Positions 26,801 to 43,300 of a DNA stretch of 64,000 nucleotides are shown here, in pieces. The position numbers and the translations under genes were made by a program. This DNA is from Lunularia cruciata (taxonomy: Eukaryota; Streptophyta; Marchantiopsida; Lunulariales; Lunulariaceae): NCBI GenBank assembly GCA_948567375.1, contig OX419755.1:56624291-56688290 (forward strand), written 5' to 3'. The number at the start of each line of letters is the position of its first letter. Positions within the stretch are counted from its first letter, which is position 1. Under the pieces are notes generated by a model. That model was not told the DNA's origin. It saw only the letters and a list, made by a program, of their open reading frames with translations, and did not search any database.

Positions 26801-26978
26801 GAAGCAATCCATTCATGTAAGGATAAGGAAAATTCCCGAAGAACTTCTCTCCCTCCGTCGCAGACTCGCTCGGAGCATCAACCTCAAACACTTTACCCTC
26901 CTCCCACCGCTGCTGTATTTTGGCCTCTATTTCCAGGAGCCGATCTCTTCGGGCATGACTTTTAGGACCGTCCTGCAT
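11869..26978 (-). CDS. LeuRS: Cytosolic leucyl-tRNA synthetase, complete, 29 exons
   Basis: Class I synthetase charging tRNA-Leu in the cytosol. Exons (high..low): 26978-26772, 26145-26059, 25685-25539, 25353-25315, 25132-25037, 24862-24740, 24612-24565, 24028-23938, 23791-23598, 23353-23224, 22991-22914, 22762-22584, 21967-21890, 21454-21354, 20932-20812, 20512-20390, 20193-20068, 18791-18675, 18371-18269, 18159-18048, 14581-14401, 14256-14158, 14018-13890, 13671-13531, 13004-12900, 12706-12620, 12476-12411, 12285-12168, 11921-11869. They join in phase to 3,279 nt = 1,092 residues, the usual plant length, with no internal stop. Motifs: HLGHAF at residues 60-65 (HIGH), editing-domain [11 protein letters not shown] (296-306) and SDAPDD (397-402), KMSKS (714-718). 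An in-frame TAA lies seven codons upstream of the ATG. All introns are GT-AG except intron 9 (GC-AG). The 3.5-kb intron 20 holds a Penelope-like copy in sense. Confidence 0.96.
14860..17995 (-). mobile_element. Penelope-like element copy inside LeuRS intron 20
   Basis: Same family as the element at 46.2-53.6 kb, in the sense orientation of the host gene. From the 5' side on the minus strand: a GIY-YIG block (GDIYITYS...CYVG, 17,771-17,721); a region ending in [13 protein letters not shown] that matches LDIRPTLLIFPF of the other copy; reverse-transcriptase pieces ([20 protein letters not shown]...[12 protein letters not shown], to about 15,920); then a diverged terminal repeat (15,720-14,860) ending in the GTTCT..AAATGGCTTCTG hairpin module. 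The YVDD box is missing and frames are broken, so the copy is dead. LeuRS exons on both sides are intact. Confidence 0.8.
19740..19950 (-). repeat. Terminal-repeat 3' module in LeuRS intron 17
   Basis: Read on the minus strand it contains GGATCCACCGTTCTACGAACGGCT followed by TCTGCTCTCAT in essentially the same order as the 3' end of the Penelope-like terminal repeat. The CCGTTC...GAACGG hairpin is preserved. Too short to show target-site duplications. Confidence 0.55.
21720..21850 (+). repeat. Terminal-repeat 3' module in LeuRS intron 13
   Basis: The plus strand carries GAGTTCTGGATCTCCCGTTC, then CTCGAACGGC, then TGTCCTCATATATCC, near-identical to the modules at about 61,690 and 63,250. It is antisense to LeuRS. 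The CCGTTC-CTC-GAACGG hairpin is perfect here. Confidence 0.6.
23354..23597 (-). other. GC-AG intron 9 of LeuRS
   Basis: The exon ends ...CTC TCC AAG and is followed by GCATGT; the next exon starts after GTTACAG with GTT CCT GAG. The joined protein (HLSK-VPEKPTC) follows the conserved family sequence. The only nearby GT would read into a stop within two codons. The donor is therefore GC. Confidence 0.8.
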
Positions 26979-27179
26979 TGTGAAATCGACAAGCAGCGAT
27001 TAATTCATAAATCAGAATCAATCTAGGACTTCAAGCACATTCCTCTGCTTGGACCTTGAGAACGTTCGGAATGTACTGTAGAGATGAACCGTCCAACAAA
27101 TTGAGATCCCAGATTTGGGTGGATTTTGGACCTCGTACAGATGATATGTCATGCCCAACAAATCCTGAATTACTGCTAG

Positions 27180-27449
27180 CTACCCCACAAGCTCAGAAAG
27201 GGGTTGATCAATCAAACGAATGACGAATACATGAGCTGCTTTGGAACACTGTGGATCGACCATGTTGGAACGAAGACGTCGATGGAAGAAATTTCCTTGA
27301 ATGAATCCAACGTAACGACGAGTTCCTAGAGCTGCAAGGCCACTGATCTGCTTCACACGCATGCCCCCAACATTTCGAGCTACAGGGTGCTCAGCTGCAA
27401 AAGCCCTAAACCTCCAGAACGAGTCCGTGCACGTCTTCGCCGTCCCCAC
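27180..27449 (-). other. Possible alternative 5' exon of LeuRS (targeting peptide?)
   Basis: An 89-residue ORF about 200 bp upstream of the LeuRS start, on the same strand. Its first ~60 residues are rich in Arg and poor in acidic residues (GTRRYVGF, FFHRRLRSN), like an organellar presequence. The bases at the LeuRS start also form a good splice acceptor (TCACAATGCAG). Against it, no strong in-phase donor was found, and the cytosolic ATG already has an upstream stop. It could be a chance ORF. Confidence 0.2.
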
Positions 27450-29210
27450 GATTTCGCTAGAACTTTAACGCAGCCTCTTCTAAGCTAGTGGAGATGCCCG
27501 TCAACTTCTTAGGCCCTCCAACCTTAGTTCTAGTCGCACTGGAGTTTCCACCTTGATCGACTTGGTCAACGTAGCGGCTCATTATATGTAACTGCTGCAG
27601 TCAATGGAACAAAGCAGGCACTTGTGCCACACGATAAGGTGGTGCTGTCAATACTGATTCAACAACTTGCATTCCCGTTTAAGGTTTGAATCATACCTCG
27701 ATGGTTTTTGGGTTTATCCTCGTAGGTTTATCTTTATATGGTTTTTGAGTTTTATACTTGTATGGTGTGATGGGTTTTACAGGTTTTATCTTTGTTTTGG
27801 GGTTTATCGTCATAAGTTTATCCTTGAAGGGTTTGGATAGGTCTTTTATCTTTTTATGGCTTCTGGAGGTTTTGGTTCTGGAGGATTTTCGGCTTTCTCC
27901 TCATAAATTCTACCCTTGTATGGCTTGATGAGGTTTTCCATCCTTCGTGTTACCCTATTTGCGTCTTGTCTTGTTTAGGGTCTCGATGATTTAATAGGTC
28001 GCTAGTAGGGTTTTAACATTGCCTGTCTGCAGCGTCTTTTAGCATCTCTCCGACACTGATCGTGATAGACGTGTTGGTTCAACATTATAAGGCCGAAGAT
28101 TCTTTGAGTCCTACTCGAATTGGCTAAGTGGGAAATTACAATGGCAATGGAAACAATGGAAACAATGGCTAAGTGGGAAATTACCTTGCCAACAGGATTT
28201 CCCTGCGAATCGGTCCCCAATGCGTGTGCAAAATGTGGCGCATTAATAACCGCTTAATCCTAAACAGCTTTATCTTGAGTACAACTTTACATATTTGTTT
28301 CAGTTTCCAAACTACTTATACAAAATCAGATATGAGGTACTTCAGGAAGTTTCACCTAACGTAGTCACCTAACGTCATGAGTAGAGTATGCCTTGTTAGT
28401 TTAGATTTGACACGGCGAATCCCCCAGACTACTTCTAAGTCATAGCCCGGATACCTTAGGTGCAGGACGGCAGATTTCTCATACCGATACTATTGGGACT
28501 TAGCCCCATTTAGCTCTCTTGTCTCCTCCTTGTTCGGCTAGATGGGGTCTTCTCATCCTTCGTGTTTTCTAAGCGGTCACCTTTTCTCTTCTTAGTCATG
28601 CTACTTAGATATCAAGTATGGCCATAGCTCCCGTGTAGAGAAAACAGAAAGAGAAGTACCACTAACAACAACAGAAACATCCGCATCAAATAAATCCATC
28701 GATAATTTCGACAGCATTAATAAGTAGGAATAACGCCTTACATGAACCATAAAATTTCAACTCGTGCACAATTCCACAACATTCCAGCTGGGCAAGATTC
28801 CGGTTAAGTACTTCAGCCTCCAACTTTGTACAGAATAACGAGGCAGTATACATGCGGCAAATCGTGAGCGCGCCGAGCTGGGAAAAACAACCATTGATGC
28901 TGTTGCTGCCTCTTAATAAGCCCCAGTGAACTCTCTACTTGATCCAATACCTACAATCCGCTGGTGTGCTACCAATACTCTAGTTTTCACTGGTCAAAAA
29001 TGCCTTCCACGAGTGCATACCGTTCCTGAATCTCAGAGAAGAAGGCAAAGCTGCACACAGTTGCAGCTACATTTACACTCCGGATGTAGCTGGTTCGTGG
29101 GTCCACAGGAATTAGAGATCTGTTCTAAACCCGGTGCAATCTTTTGATGCAAAGCACCCAGTGTCCCATCTGTCAGCAAGGTGTCACGGACATTAACAAG
29201 GATGTACTAA
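27450..29210. other. Spacer between LeuRS and GluTRBP genes
   Basis: It presumably holds the LeuRS promoter and the GluTRBP 3' UTR. 27,660-27,960 is a strongly strand-biased T/G-rich tract with degenerate GGTTTTAT / TTTATCxTxG words, resembling the R/U5 part of an old LTR. The word CATCCTTCGTGTT occurs twice (about 27,938 and 28,555). No coding region was recognised. Confidence 0.35.
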
Positions 29211-33097
<3,887 letters not shown>

Positions 33098-33995
33098 TTT
33101 CTCCCGGCTCACTACCTTTCAATACTGTCTGTCAACTACGTTACCTCGATGCAGGTTTACACACTCTGTAATCCACACGAAAGAAAAAGAAATCCCGGGC
33201 CGTTGACGAGCAAAAGAAGCTTCTGTTGATCTCGTTCAGGACCCCATCCCTCCTGCAAGCACTGTGGACTCTGAAGTCATCAGTGCAAGGGTTGGAAGCG
33301 GAGATTCGTCTGCGCTGAGGTCTTAGAACCAGAGCCTCTTCAACAACCTCACACTTGAATCACAGCGGCGGTGTTGACAGACTCTACACCTATATAAACC
33401 GTAAAGCTAGTGACGAAATACATTCCTACGTTGACTTCCATCTTTGGTTAGTTACCAAACATAAGAGAGAATCCACTAACTTGTATGAACTTTATGCATT
33501 AGGGGTTTCAGAAATAGATTTGATGGATGTCTAAGGAATTCTCAACAAACTTCAGAATATTTTTTAGTGAATTCTGTAACTAGACTAGATTGTAATAATT
33601 GAACACTCTGTAAATGCAGTTATGGTATATTTTATCCAAATTGCATTCATTTATAAAAATAAAGTCTTATGTTACAGATGTTTAGGAATGGCATAACTAA
33701 ATAAATGATTGTCAAACAAGGTGAAGTGTTTTTTCAAGAGGAGGCACCGTGGTTAGATGAGTCAAATATGATTTATGATTTGGTTTGGTTTGGTTTGGTT
33801 AGATGAGTCAAATATGATTTATGATTTGGTTTGGTTTGCGTATTCAAGATTCAAATTCTCCACCTCAACAATTCTAAATTCTAAACTAGAATTCACCACC
33901 CTCCCGAGCATGTGTGAATTGTCAAGCAACTAATGGTTTTGTAGTTTCGCATTGGTGTGTGAAATGATCAATGCCTCCGTGCGGCAACCAAGAAA
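33098..33995. other. Region upstream of GluTRBP
   Basis: Expected promoter and 5' UTR of the minus-strand GluTRBP gene, then AT-rich sequence with no gene. A 46-bp tandem duplication spans 33,751-33,840 (GGTTAGATGAGTCAAATATG... twice) inside a TTTGG-rich tract. No certain core promoter element was picked. Confidence 0.4.
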
Positions 33996-35300
33996 TTGAT
34001 TAGGGGTCAAGGAATTCGACATAGGGAGTGCAACAAAAATTTTGCAATGGGAGATCAAGTATCTTGTTTTAGTGCAAGAGACTCACTTTTTGACACTGAT
34101 CCAAGACCTATAGAGTCATCTTTGGATTTGCAACCTCAACAACCATTAGGGAAATTTGGAGACCTGTTGAGGATTGCTTCATCTACATCGTGCAAAACAA
34201 AGGAGGATGAGCAATTTTGCATGGCAATGCACCATTATAGCCAAATATTGGATTATTTGGAGTACCCCATGCACAACTTCATGGTGGGAATTACAAAAAG
34301 CCTATTTAGAAATTGACCGCATTTAGTTTCATAGCAACCTTTTTAATTAGGGAGTGACAGGGATTTCCTACATCTATGACAGGTGATAGGCTTTACAAGA
34401 TATGGTTGCGGTACATGAAACAGTACAAAGAAACTAGGGAGCTTAAGAACAAATCTACTCAAGAAGGTCTCACAGAGAAGGAATATGGCAAGGGATGGAG
34501 AACTATAGAGGATAAATTGAATAGAATGTGCTTGCATTTTGCAAGAATGGAAGCCATGTTTGGGACAAGAGCAAACATAAGTCCACCTGCAAAGGTAAGT
34601 TTAGGAGATTTTAATCCCAATTTGAGCGAGATTTGTGGCAAAGAGGTCCATGAAGGTGCACACGAGTGCTCACAATTCCCATTTCCTCCAGAGGTGGTGC
34701 TCCCTAACTCGGACCCCCAGTTGGTAGCAAACACCCAAGGGGTGGAAAGTATACAAAGTGGCATGGAAAATAGAATCCTATCACTCGAGGATGAGTCTCT
34801 ATTTGTTCCACCAATTGAGGATTCGCCTTTCATCACACCACCGCCTATAACTTCTACAAGGGATGGATCCGAGTGTGCTTTCATTGACCAAGAAGGAGAA
34901 TGTGTCCCAAAGAGGAGGAAAGGTGGAATATCAACAAGTAAGGTACACATGTTGTCACCTAATATGTCATTGTCTCATGGTTTAGCAAAAATTATGATGT
35001 TGAAGGCATATACTATAGAATCCAAGGAGAGGTTAAGACTAGCTAAATGAGAAGCCACCAACATGAGGAAAAGAAAGAAAACAATGATGAGAATGGAAGC
35101 AAAGCGTGTTAGTTTAGAGACAAAGAAGATGAGAACTGAAATTGAGAAAAAATTGAGCATAGATTAAAGGAAAGCTAGGGCAGACAAACACAAATTTAAG
35201 AAGAAGAGTTTGGAATTAAAGCGCACTCATGAAATCAAAATGAGTCTCATATAGGTAGGGAAAAATCATGAGGAGATAATTTAAAGTGCTCACTCAAGTT
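33996..35300 (+). pseudogene. Myb/SANT-like DNA-binding ORF remnant, probably transposon-derived
   Basis: Two open stretches (33,996-34,316 and 34,376-35,050). The second begins with a Myb/SANT-like helix set (GDRLYKIWLRYMKQYKET, then YGKGWRTIEDKLNRM, FARMEAMFGTR), followed by an acidic/Pro-rich linker and a basic KRRKGG patch. After a TGA at 35,048 the same frame continues as a charged coiled-coil-like tail (RKRKKTMMRMEAKR, KKMRTEIEKKL) to about 35,160. This layout resembles the Myb-like accessory proteins of PIF/Harbinger transposons or trihelix proteins. No transposase was found nearby. Assignment is by pattern only. Confidence 0.4.
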
Positions 35301-38300
35301 CAATGTCTATCATACTCTATTGATAGTGATAGAAAATAGTATACTAACATGTAACCTTTATTATGATTATAATAAAGATGATTTACAAAAACTTGATAAA
35401 TGATGCTAGTTGTTACCTCTTTACCACTCAATTCCTCCCATGTTTTTTCTTTGCAGAACCTATTTGGCCCAAGATGCCATGCATTGCCGCTCAATGCCGC
35501 CCATAACTCTTTTTTGTTGCCGCTCAATGCCACACTTTGTTGAATTAAGGCCAATAGGTGCTCATCGGCTCTCCTCAATGCTTGAAAGCGCTTTTGGGTG
35601 CTTGTAAATGGTAGTAGGTGCTTGTAGGTGCTCAAAGGCACTTGCTAGTACTTGTAAATGGTGGTAGGCACTCATAGGCGCTCATTTTAAATTGGTGGCG
35701 CTCATCGACGCTCGTTGGCATTGAGTGACACATGTAATGGGTTAAGTGTGATGACTCATGATGTTAGTGGCGCATATAGGTGCCAGGGTGGCGCACATAG
35801 GTGCCATGTGATGTCTCGTTTGATGCACAAGACACAATTGAGTATATATCACATGAAAATATGAGAGTTAGACAAAAATATGAGAGTTTCACAAGTGTAA
35901 ACTAAAATAGATATGAGTATAAAAGATAAATGTATACATGGGGATAAATGAACAAAGATGTTTATACCTGTGACTATGGGAGCCAATAAAACCTAAACCT
36001 GTGACTATGGTAGAGGAAGAGGTGAAGAAGAAGAGGGAGATGCACCATGGTGTTTAAGTGCTATTACTGTGTCCTCAAGTCTAGGACGGTATACATGATG
36101 TTGAATCTTAAATAGACTCAATGACCACCATATGGACCACTCACTCTCATCCAAGTTTTAGTGCCTAATACCGCTAGCAAGAAGAGAATATGGGTCACTA
36201 CTATAAGAACTCAGTCTACCTTATGTCCACTCCTCTTCTGCCCAACTAACAACAAGCCTATTGTCATGGACAAATCTGTCCAAAGCACTCATCAAAGGGT
36301 CAAATGACCAATTGTATGATGCTCTTTGTACCCCATAAGGATGGAAGTGGGTAGGGTGGATAGCACCATGTGGATGTTTCCTATAATAAGAGAGTGCATA
36401 ACTATCTATGATCAAAAGATCACAAAGAGGTAAACCTAATGAAGTAAGATACTCATATGATCTAACTCTAAGTCCTTTGAACTTAAAATCTCATTAGATA
36501 TCTATAGAACACAAACAAGCCATGAGGCAAGACCCAGTGTGCACTCCCTCCGGGAGTTTGGACCACTACCACATGCTCCGTAGCAACCACTCCACTCCAT
36601 CCAGAGTAAGATCTATCCACAAGATAACCTCAAAGCGTAGCAAATAGAATTAGATGAAATGGCTAACACCAAGACAGGCTACCCACCCTATAGGCCCGGA
36701 CTATGTATAAGGGTACCAACCATGCCTAGTTGTCTTGCTCTCCCATGCATGGAAACCAATAGCACTACAAACCCATAATGATGCCAAATAAGTAACATGA
36801 GGTCTCCACACTATGAGGTAATGTATGGGTGGCATCAGTTTGGGTCTGCATTGCATGACAAGTATGGGTGTGGTGAGCAATAGTATGTAGTCTTGGTCCA
36901 AGATAAGCCACACAAGCCTACATCTAAGCTAGACTACTCTCACTATCCTCTACACAAGCCCTCATCTGAGCTAGACTACTCTCACTCTCCTCTACCTGAA
37001 CATGTGCACTCTTGCACCTCTCTATAGCATATCCTAACCTCTCATGCATGATTCTATAATAAGACCCTATAACCCTTCGCCATGGCAGCAACACCTAGTA
37101 TGTCCAAGTCCAAGTAAGTTAATCTCTACCCTCTCTCCATCTCAGAAGTAAGCAAGGTCAGATGCCTCTCCTCCTTTGCAGCAAGTAAATCCTCTTGCTC
37201 ACAAAGGAATCTCTCTTGCTTTAGCACTAATCTCTCTCTCCTCTACACTCTCCAATCTACTCTTGTGCTCAAGCAATGATCTCTCTCTCTCCTCTACACA
37301 TTCCAATCTACTCTTGTGCTCAAGCACTATAATCTCTCTCCTCTACACTCTCCAATCTACTCTCATGCTCAAGGAGATTTCTCTCTCTACACTCAGCCAC
37401 TTGAACACAATCATCTAAAATAAAACCAATGTCAACAAAACAAGAAGGAGGTGAAGGTACTCTGAAATGCATGTGATCACCAACTCCCTCCACAGACAAA
37501 GAAAGTGGTGAAGTGGAAGAAGAGGGAAAAGGAGCTATCTCAACAAAGGGTAAGGGTTGTATCTCAGCACAAATTTGTTAAACACATATTCACAAGTGGT
37601 ACATTTAGTTCTCCATTAAGTACAAATTCATATTAGAATTTCAAAAATACACTAACTTCACAAGCTCATTAATTAAAGCTTCTTAAATCAACTCATTTAT
37701 TAAATTTGGTAATGGTATATACAAAAGAACTTTTTATGTTTTCCAACATACAAATACATATACATATATATATATATGACAAAACTCAAACTTAATCAAT
37801 CACTCACCATCCTCATTCTCTCCTTCATCCTTCCCATCATCAATAGTCTTGTCCTCATTCAAACTATTTGCATCTTCATGATCATCTCATGCTCTCCCTC
37901 GTGTATAATCTCCTCATCTCCATCACTTAGGTACATCAAGTCCTCCTCTAGAATGAAACCTCTCTCCATAAAGAGATGAGTGAGTATCTGCCCAAGGAAG
38001 GTGACCCTGAACTTGTGCCCCTTAGGACTACTCAATTGGCTTGAAAACTCTCCACCTCTACAATGATAGCTCTAAATGCTAACTCTTCCCAATCATAATC
38101 CTCCACACCAAATCTCCTCAACTTGGTCTTGGTATTGAGTACCAAATGCCCATGTACAATCTTGGGCCTAATACTGGGTGCAACAAGTGCACCCATCAAC
38201 TAGAAGAAAGCTCTATATGCAGGATACACACATTGCCTTGCAATATATCTTTTTGCAACCATATCTCTTTGTGCAAACCAGTTTGAAACAATTGTGTAAG

Positions 38301-40379
38301 GAACTATCCTCCGTCTTGGTGTTCTCCTCCTTGGCATGGCAAGTGCATCTCTAACTATATCTGCAGTCAATTGAAACTATCTCCTTCTTACCAAACCTAT
38401 GCAAGAGACCTTGTCCCACAAAATCACAAACTCCGTACATGGAAGGACCTACAAAACCCACCAAGAAAATTAGCTTAAATCTCAATTATAGAGACTCAAG
38501 ACAATGGGTGATGCTTGCTAGCGCCCAAAGCTGCCCCTTGATAGGAAGCGGCTGGTGTTGCACACCGCTTGGGGATGCCAAAGGCGCACATGGATAGTCG
38601 TACCTCACGGGGTGTCAAGAGGCTGATACCACGTGTCAATGCATGTCACTGCTTGGCAATGCTACCTAAAGGCGCACTCAAAGCCGCTACGGCACAATGG
38701 GTTTGGAAAGGACAACCAAATGCCACTAAATGATGCTTGGAGACGTTGGAAGGCACTCGGGTTTAGCATTTAGGGTTGGCATTGGATGGCACCAAGGGAT
38801 GCTAGGGGACACTAGATGATGTTGGGAGGCATTGTGGGATAGGGCTAGGAGGCATTGGCAATTTGGAGGCCTAATGCCTAAATCATAATCTTGAGGTGCT
38901 TGAACATTTGAAAGTAGATAGAAATGAAGAGAAAGCAATGGAGAAAGTTTGAATAATACCTTTGGACGTGGGTAGTGAAGTCCAACTGTAATTTTGAGGC
39001 TGATTATGTCTAGATCAACCTCCCAAATTTCCAGAGACAGCAATTCAAATCTGATGTTTGTCTAGCCAACACCACTTGATGAAATTTGTTGGGTGTTGAA
39101 TGGTATGAAAAAACTATGAGCCAATCTCCTTCTTGAGTATTTCTCATGTCAGGCCCACCAACTATCTTTTCATATCCCCAGATTTCTCCCATGGTTCAAA
39201 TTCAATCTTCTCTTCTTGGAAATCTCTCTTCTTGGAAATCTCTCTTCTCTATCTCTTGAATGCTCTCCTTCTCTCTTGCTCTTTCTCTCAAATCTCAAAT
39301 GCTCTCTTCCTCTTGAATGCTCTCCTTCAATTTGAATTCTGAAATTTTCTCTTCCTCTAAAAGTTCCAACTCTCTCAAACCCCATAGCAAGTTTGCCTCC
39401 TTCAATAGCAAGTTTGCCTCCTTTGAGTTAGCCTCCTTTGAACACACCCCACGTAGCAAAATGACTCCTTTGACCACCCCATACCCATAGCAAAATGAAT
39501 CCCAAACACCCCACACCCACATAATAGTGAAATGATTCCTTTGAACACCCACCCATGTAGTGAAATGACTTCTATTCAGATCTATAAAGATTAAGGTTTA
39601 TATAGCTCCACGCCAGAAAGAAACTTTGAATATCCAAACATCCAAAATGTGCACATTTAGTGGAAAAATCAATATTCAAGAGGAAAGAACTCAAATCTTG
39701 AGTGGTAACATGCAGCACTCCACATCGCCAACAAGCGCACCCAAGCATTACACAAATTGTGCAGTGCCACTCGGCATTGACGGGTGCAATAATTTTTTAA
39801 GTAGGAGGGTAGTCCTCATTGTCTTCCAGTGTCTACAAGCGCCATTGCATGGCACCTTATGGGCAATGCCAATAGGCACCAACAAGTGCAAGCAAACAAA
39901 TTTTGGCAAGTTAGAGGGCGGCTCCCAACATGTACAAGCGCCATTGCATGATGTCTACAAGCGTCATTGGGCCACTTAAACTTTTTTCCAACAACATATG
40001 GCAACTTTGAAGTGTAAACTTGCCCAACACCACACCTTGTAAGTGTTAGCTCATGCCCAACAAATATATAGATTAAGCTGACAAGAATTCTTTTTGCATC
40101 CCATGAATTCTTATTCCAATATTACATAAAGATACACTCATGGTCTAAGTTAGAGACTCATGGTCTAAGTAACAAGAATATGAGATATGAGATAAACCAA
40201 GTCAGCTCCACTACCAACCATCTCTACTCTAGTAGTAGGAACCACATCATTCCTACTCTCACATAGCATGGCAGCCAACTGGAACACTAGGATTGGGTCA
40301 ACTCCCAATGTAAACATGTCACTGGCCAAAAACAAAGGACGTTGCATAATCAACTAAGCCGCTCCCAACATCATGCTAG
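35301..40379. other. Transposon-derived region without a recognisable gene
   Basis: Short ORFs only. Blocks at 35,480-35,830 and 38,500-38,860 / 39,700-40,000 are rich in GGCGCTC / GCACTC-type words that look like diverged inverted copies of one another. 36,200-36,940 on the minus strand has short open runs with no family match. 37,200-37,390 is a tandem repeat (listed separately). 39,190-39,560 is CT-rich with repeated GCAAGTTTGCCTCCTT words. It may be the downstream part of the gag-only element and other debris. Confidence 0.35.
37226..37390 (-). repeat. ~50-bp tandem repeat, residual coiled-coil coding
   Basis: Three full and one partial copies of CTCTCTCCTCTACACTCTCC plus AATCTACTCTTGTGCTCAAG. 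On the minus strand each copy reads LLEHKSRLESVEERE or a variant, a heptad-like charged unit. Frames between copies are now broken by indels. Likely a decayed coiled-coil protein of a transposon. Confidence 0.6.
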
Positions 40380-43300
40380 ACTCATTCTGTGTAGTAGCAG
40401 GTGGCTGACTAGCAAGTAGTCCATTGTGCACTCCATCACCACCTACCACACCTACACTGGGACGTCTAGGAGCCATGGATGTCATCTGCAATGCCTCAGA
40501 TAGTATGAAAGACTAGGGAAGTCTGACCTATCTCCCAATCTCTCTTCTTTGTGGGTCCAACTCCACTGATGCTCCTCTAGGCTCTGGAGCACATACTGCA
40601 CTCCTAGTCAATGCTACAAATGCATCCACCTGTGATGCTCCGCACATATAGTCCAAAGCATCCCTGTTACTAGCATATGAAGTAGAAGCCTCAACACCCA
40701 AATCTGATCTCCTCTAAGTAATAGCCATACTAGCCAATCTCTACTCCAACTGCTCAATCCGAGTAGCTATAGTTGTATTAGAAGTAAGGGCAGGTACTAC
40801 ACCCCTACTAGGCGTAGATCCTCTACCACCACCTCTACCACCTTGTCCTCCATGAATTGGAGCTCCTCTACTACCTGCCATAGCAACCCTACCACTCCAT
40901 AACTCCGGGTGTAGGTCAAAACACCGATCACTAGTGTGACCAAATCTGTGGCAATGCTCACATTACCTTTGTGCTGGCTGTGATGCACCAGAGATATCAG
41001 ATCCGCTGCCTTGAGTACACTTTCTCCTATGGTGAGGTCCACCACAAGTCCAACAAGCAACACCACTACTCATTGGTTGCTGCTAACCCAAAAATGAAGG
41101 TAAGGTCTAACTCCACTAGGCCCTCTACTTGCTCCATAGGATCTAGACTATCCACTCTATCCTCAAAAACCAACTGGGCATGGTACACTCTACTGCACTC
41201 TAGAAGAAGTCATAACCGTGGATGAGGTCTCCCTACCAAATCCAAATGTCACCACTCTCTCCTCCACCATGTTGAGCTCAATACGCTCAGCCAAACCAAA
41301 GACCACTACCAAAGTAGGCAAAGTAGCATGTAACAACGTAGCATCACAAACTCTACATTGCAACTCCCTGTCCAGTATCCCATACCAAAACTGGACTACC
41401 TAAGCCTCAATAACTCTTTGAGTGAAACTGATCAGCCATCTCATACGAGTATATGCCTCACGTAGGCTCTCTCCAACCTTTTGTTGGAACTCTTGCAAGC
41501 TTCTTAGCTTGTCTGTCCGCACTCCTTGGTAGTTCTACCTCAAACACTAGAAGAACTCCACCATGGAGTTAAACCTCGGTACCACACCACCTCATGTAGT
41601 GCTACTTCCACTCATGGTAACATTATCTCCAACTAGTTCACTTCCACTAGCTCGACCAAAACTACTCGAGCTAGAACTCGTGGGTACTACCAATCTACTC
41701 CTGGCCATCAAACCTAAAGTGATAGAGATATAGTTTGGAGACCAATACTATCTCCATAACTTGATCTCCTCCAAATGAGCTCTCTTAAACTCATAGTAGT
41801 CATCCATCGGTGGACTCTCCAGATGCTAAAACAACCCCTTCCATGCCATGAAAGATGTAAACAAAGTCGGGTTCCGCATTTGTTGCAGATCACACCAACT
41901 ATCAAACTCCTAGATGAAGTCATCCAACTCAATGGTACCCACTATACCAGAGTAATGCTTAGAGCCTTTGGAGGCCCCACAAATCTTGTCCATGTCACAC
42001 AACAACGGTGCGGACACACCAAGTGATCTCTCAACTAAATCAGTTCTTGTATCAAACTCCAACTCAGAGTCCATCTCCTCCCTCACTGGGACCTGGGATA
42101 CATGTTGATACAGAGTACCACTCCAAGTAAACCCACTGCGTACTATAGGGCTATCTCCTCTGGAATCCCCAAAGAACTCCATTATGACAAAGTAACCACA
42201 ACCGCAAACTATAACAGCAAACCAAAACCACAAACTGCAACCGCAAGTCACAACCATAAGTACCTCACCAAGTGTCAACACCACCAAGTGTCAACTAAGC
42301 ACCACCCACTAATGTAACTCTAACCAAGATAACTACACTAAGGGAAAGGGCAACCTGTAACTTGCTATCACAACACACACTCTCACGGTTTGCAAGTCAT
42401 CACTTGCTGCCTCACTGGAGAAAAACAAAGATAGCCTGATTGGTCATCACTCTAGCCTCACTACCGAGAGCACACCAAAGCACCAACGCTCAAAAGTCAA
42501 GGCACCTCACACAAACGTGGCGCACAATTAGAAAGTAGAGAATGGAGGGGGTCCAATCACAAGAAATCTAAACAAAAACCTTCCATCTCATAAAATAACA
42601 CGGAACGGACTCTACCACCATTTGGCATTTGACATAAGAGAAGTTTGTATTTAAGTCCTAAGCTACCAAGATCACCAAGAATGGGATCAAATTGCCTCTC
42701 CTAGCCAAAGCTACAAGTGTATAGATAATAGTGGTACAATCACTAGGACAACAAGTGAAGGTGGACCAATTGGCTAGGGCACCAGTCTAGGAAAATTAAA
42801 TCTAAAGGTCAAACCCTATTGCGCACAATCTAGCAAGAAAGATAGATTTTGCCAACTAATGATCAAGATCTACTCTAAACTAGCTAGCCTCATGCCAACA
42901 AGCTGGCTTGCTAGCCTTTCTAGGCCTTTGTAGCATCTCATAGCCCACAACCCTGTGCCTCGAAGCCTCAAAATGCCCAAATGAGGCCTTTCTTCTTGCC
43001 TTTTTGAACCTCCTCCAAAATTTGGCAAAACTCCTCCAAACTTGTGAAAGTCCTCCAAACTAGCAAAAGTCCTCCAAATATGGCCAAATAGGGAAACTCC
43101 TCCAAATATGGCCAAATAGAGAAACTCTTCCAAATCAGGCCAAAATCTGACCAAAATCTGACGTAAAATCTAATGTAAACCCTAAAGTTAGCTGACCGCC
43201 AAATCCTCTGCTAACTCTTCACTCCAGCCAAGTTGAAAACATGGGTTTCTCCAAATCACAAATTCACAAGAATAGCTTCCCAACTCCACCTTCAATTTTA

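Noticed and set aside
27660-27960. Interstitial telomere-like array (GGTTTAT words)
   Set aside because: The words are irregular and do not match TTTAGGG; more like an old LTR or simple T/G-rich tract.
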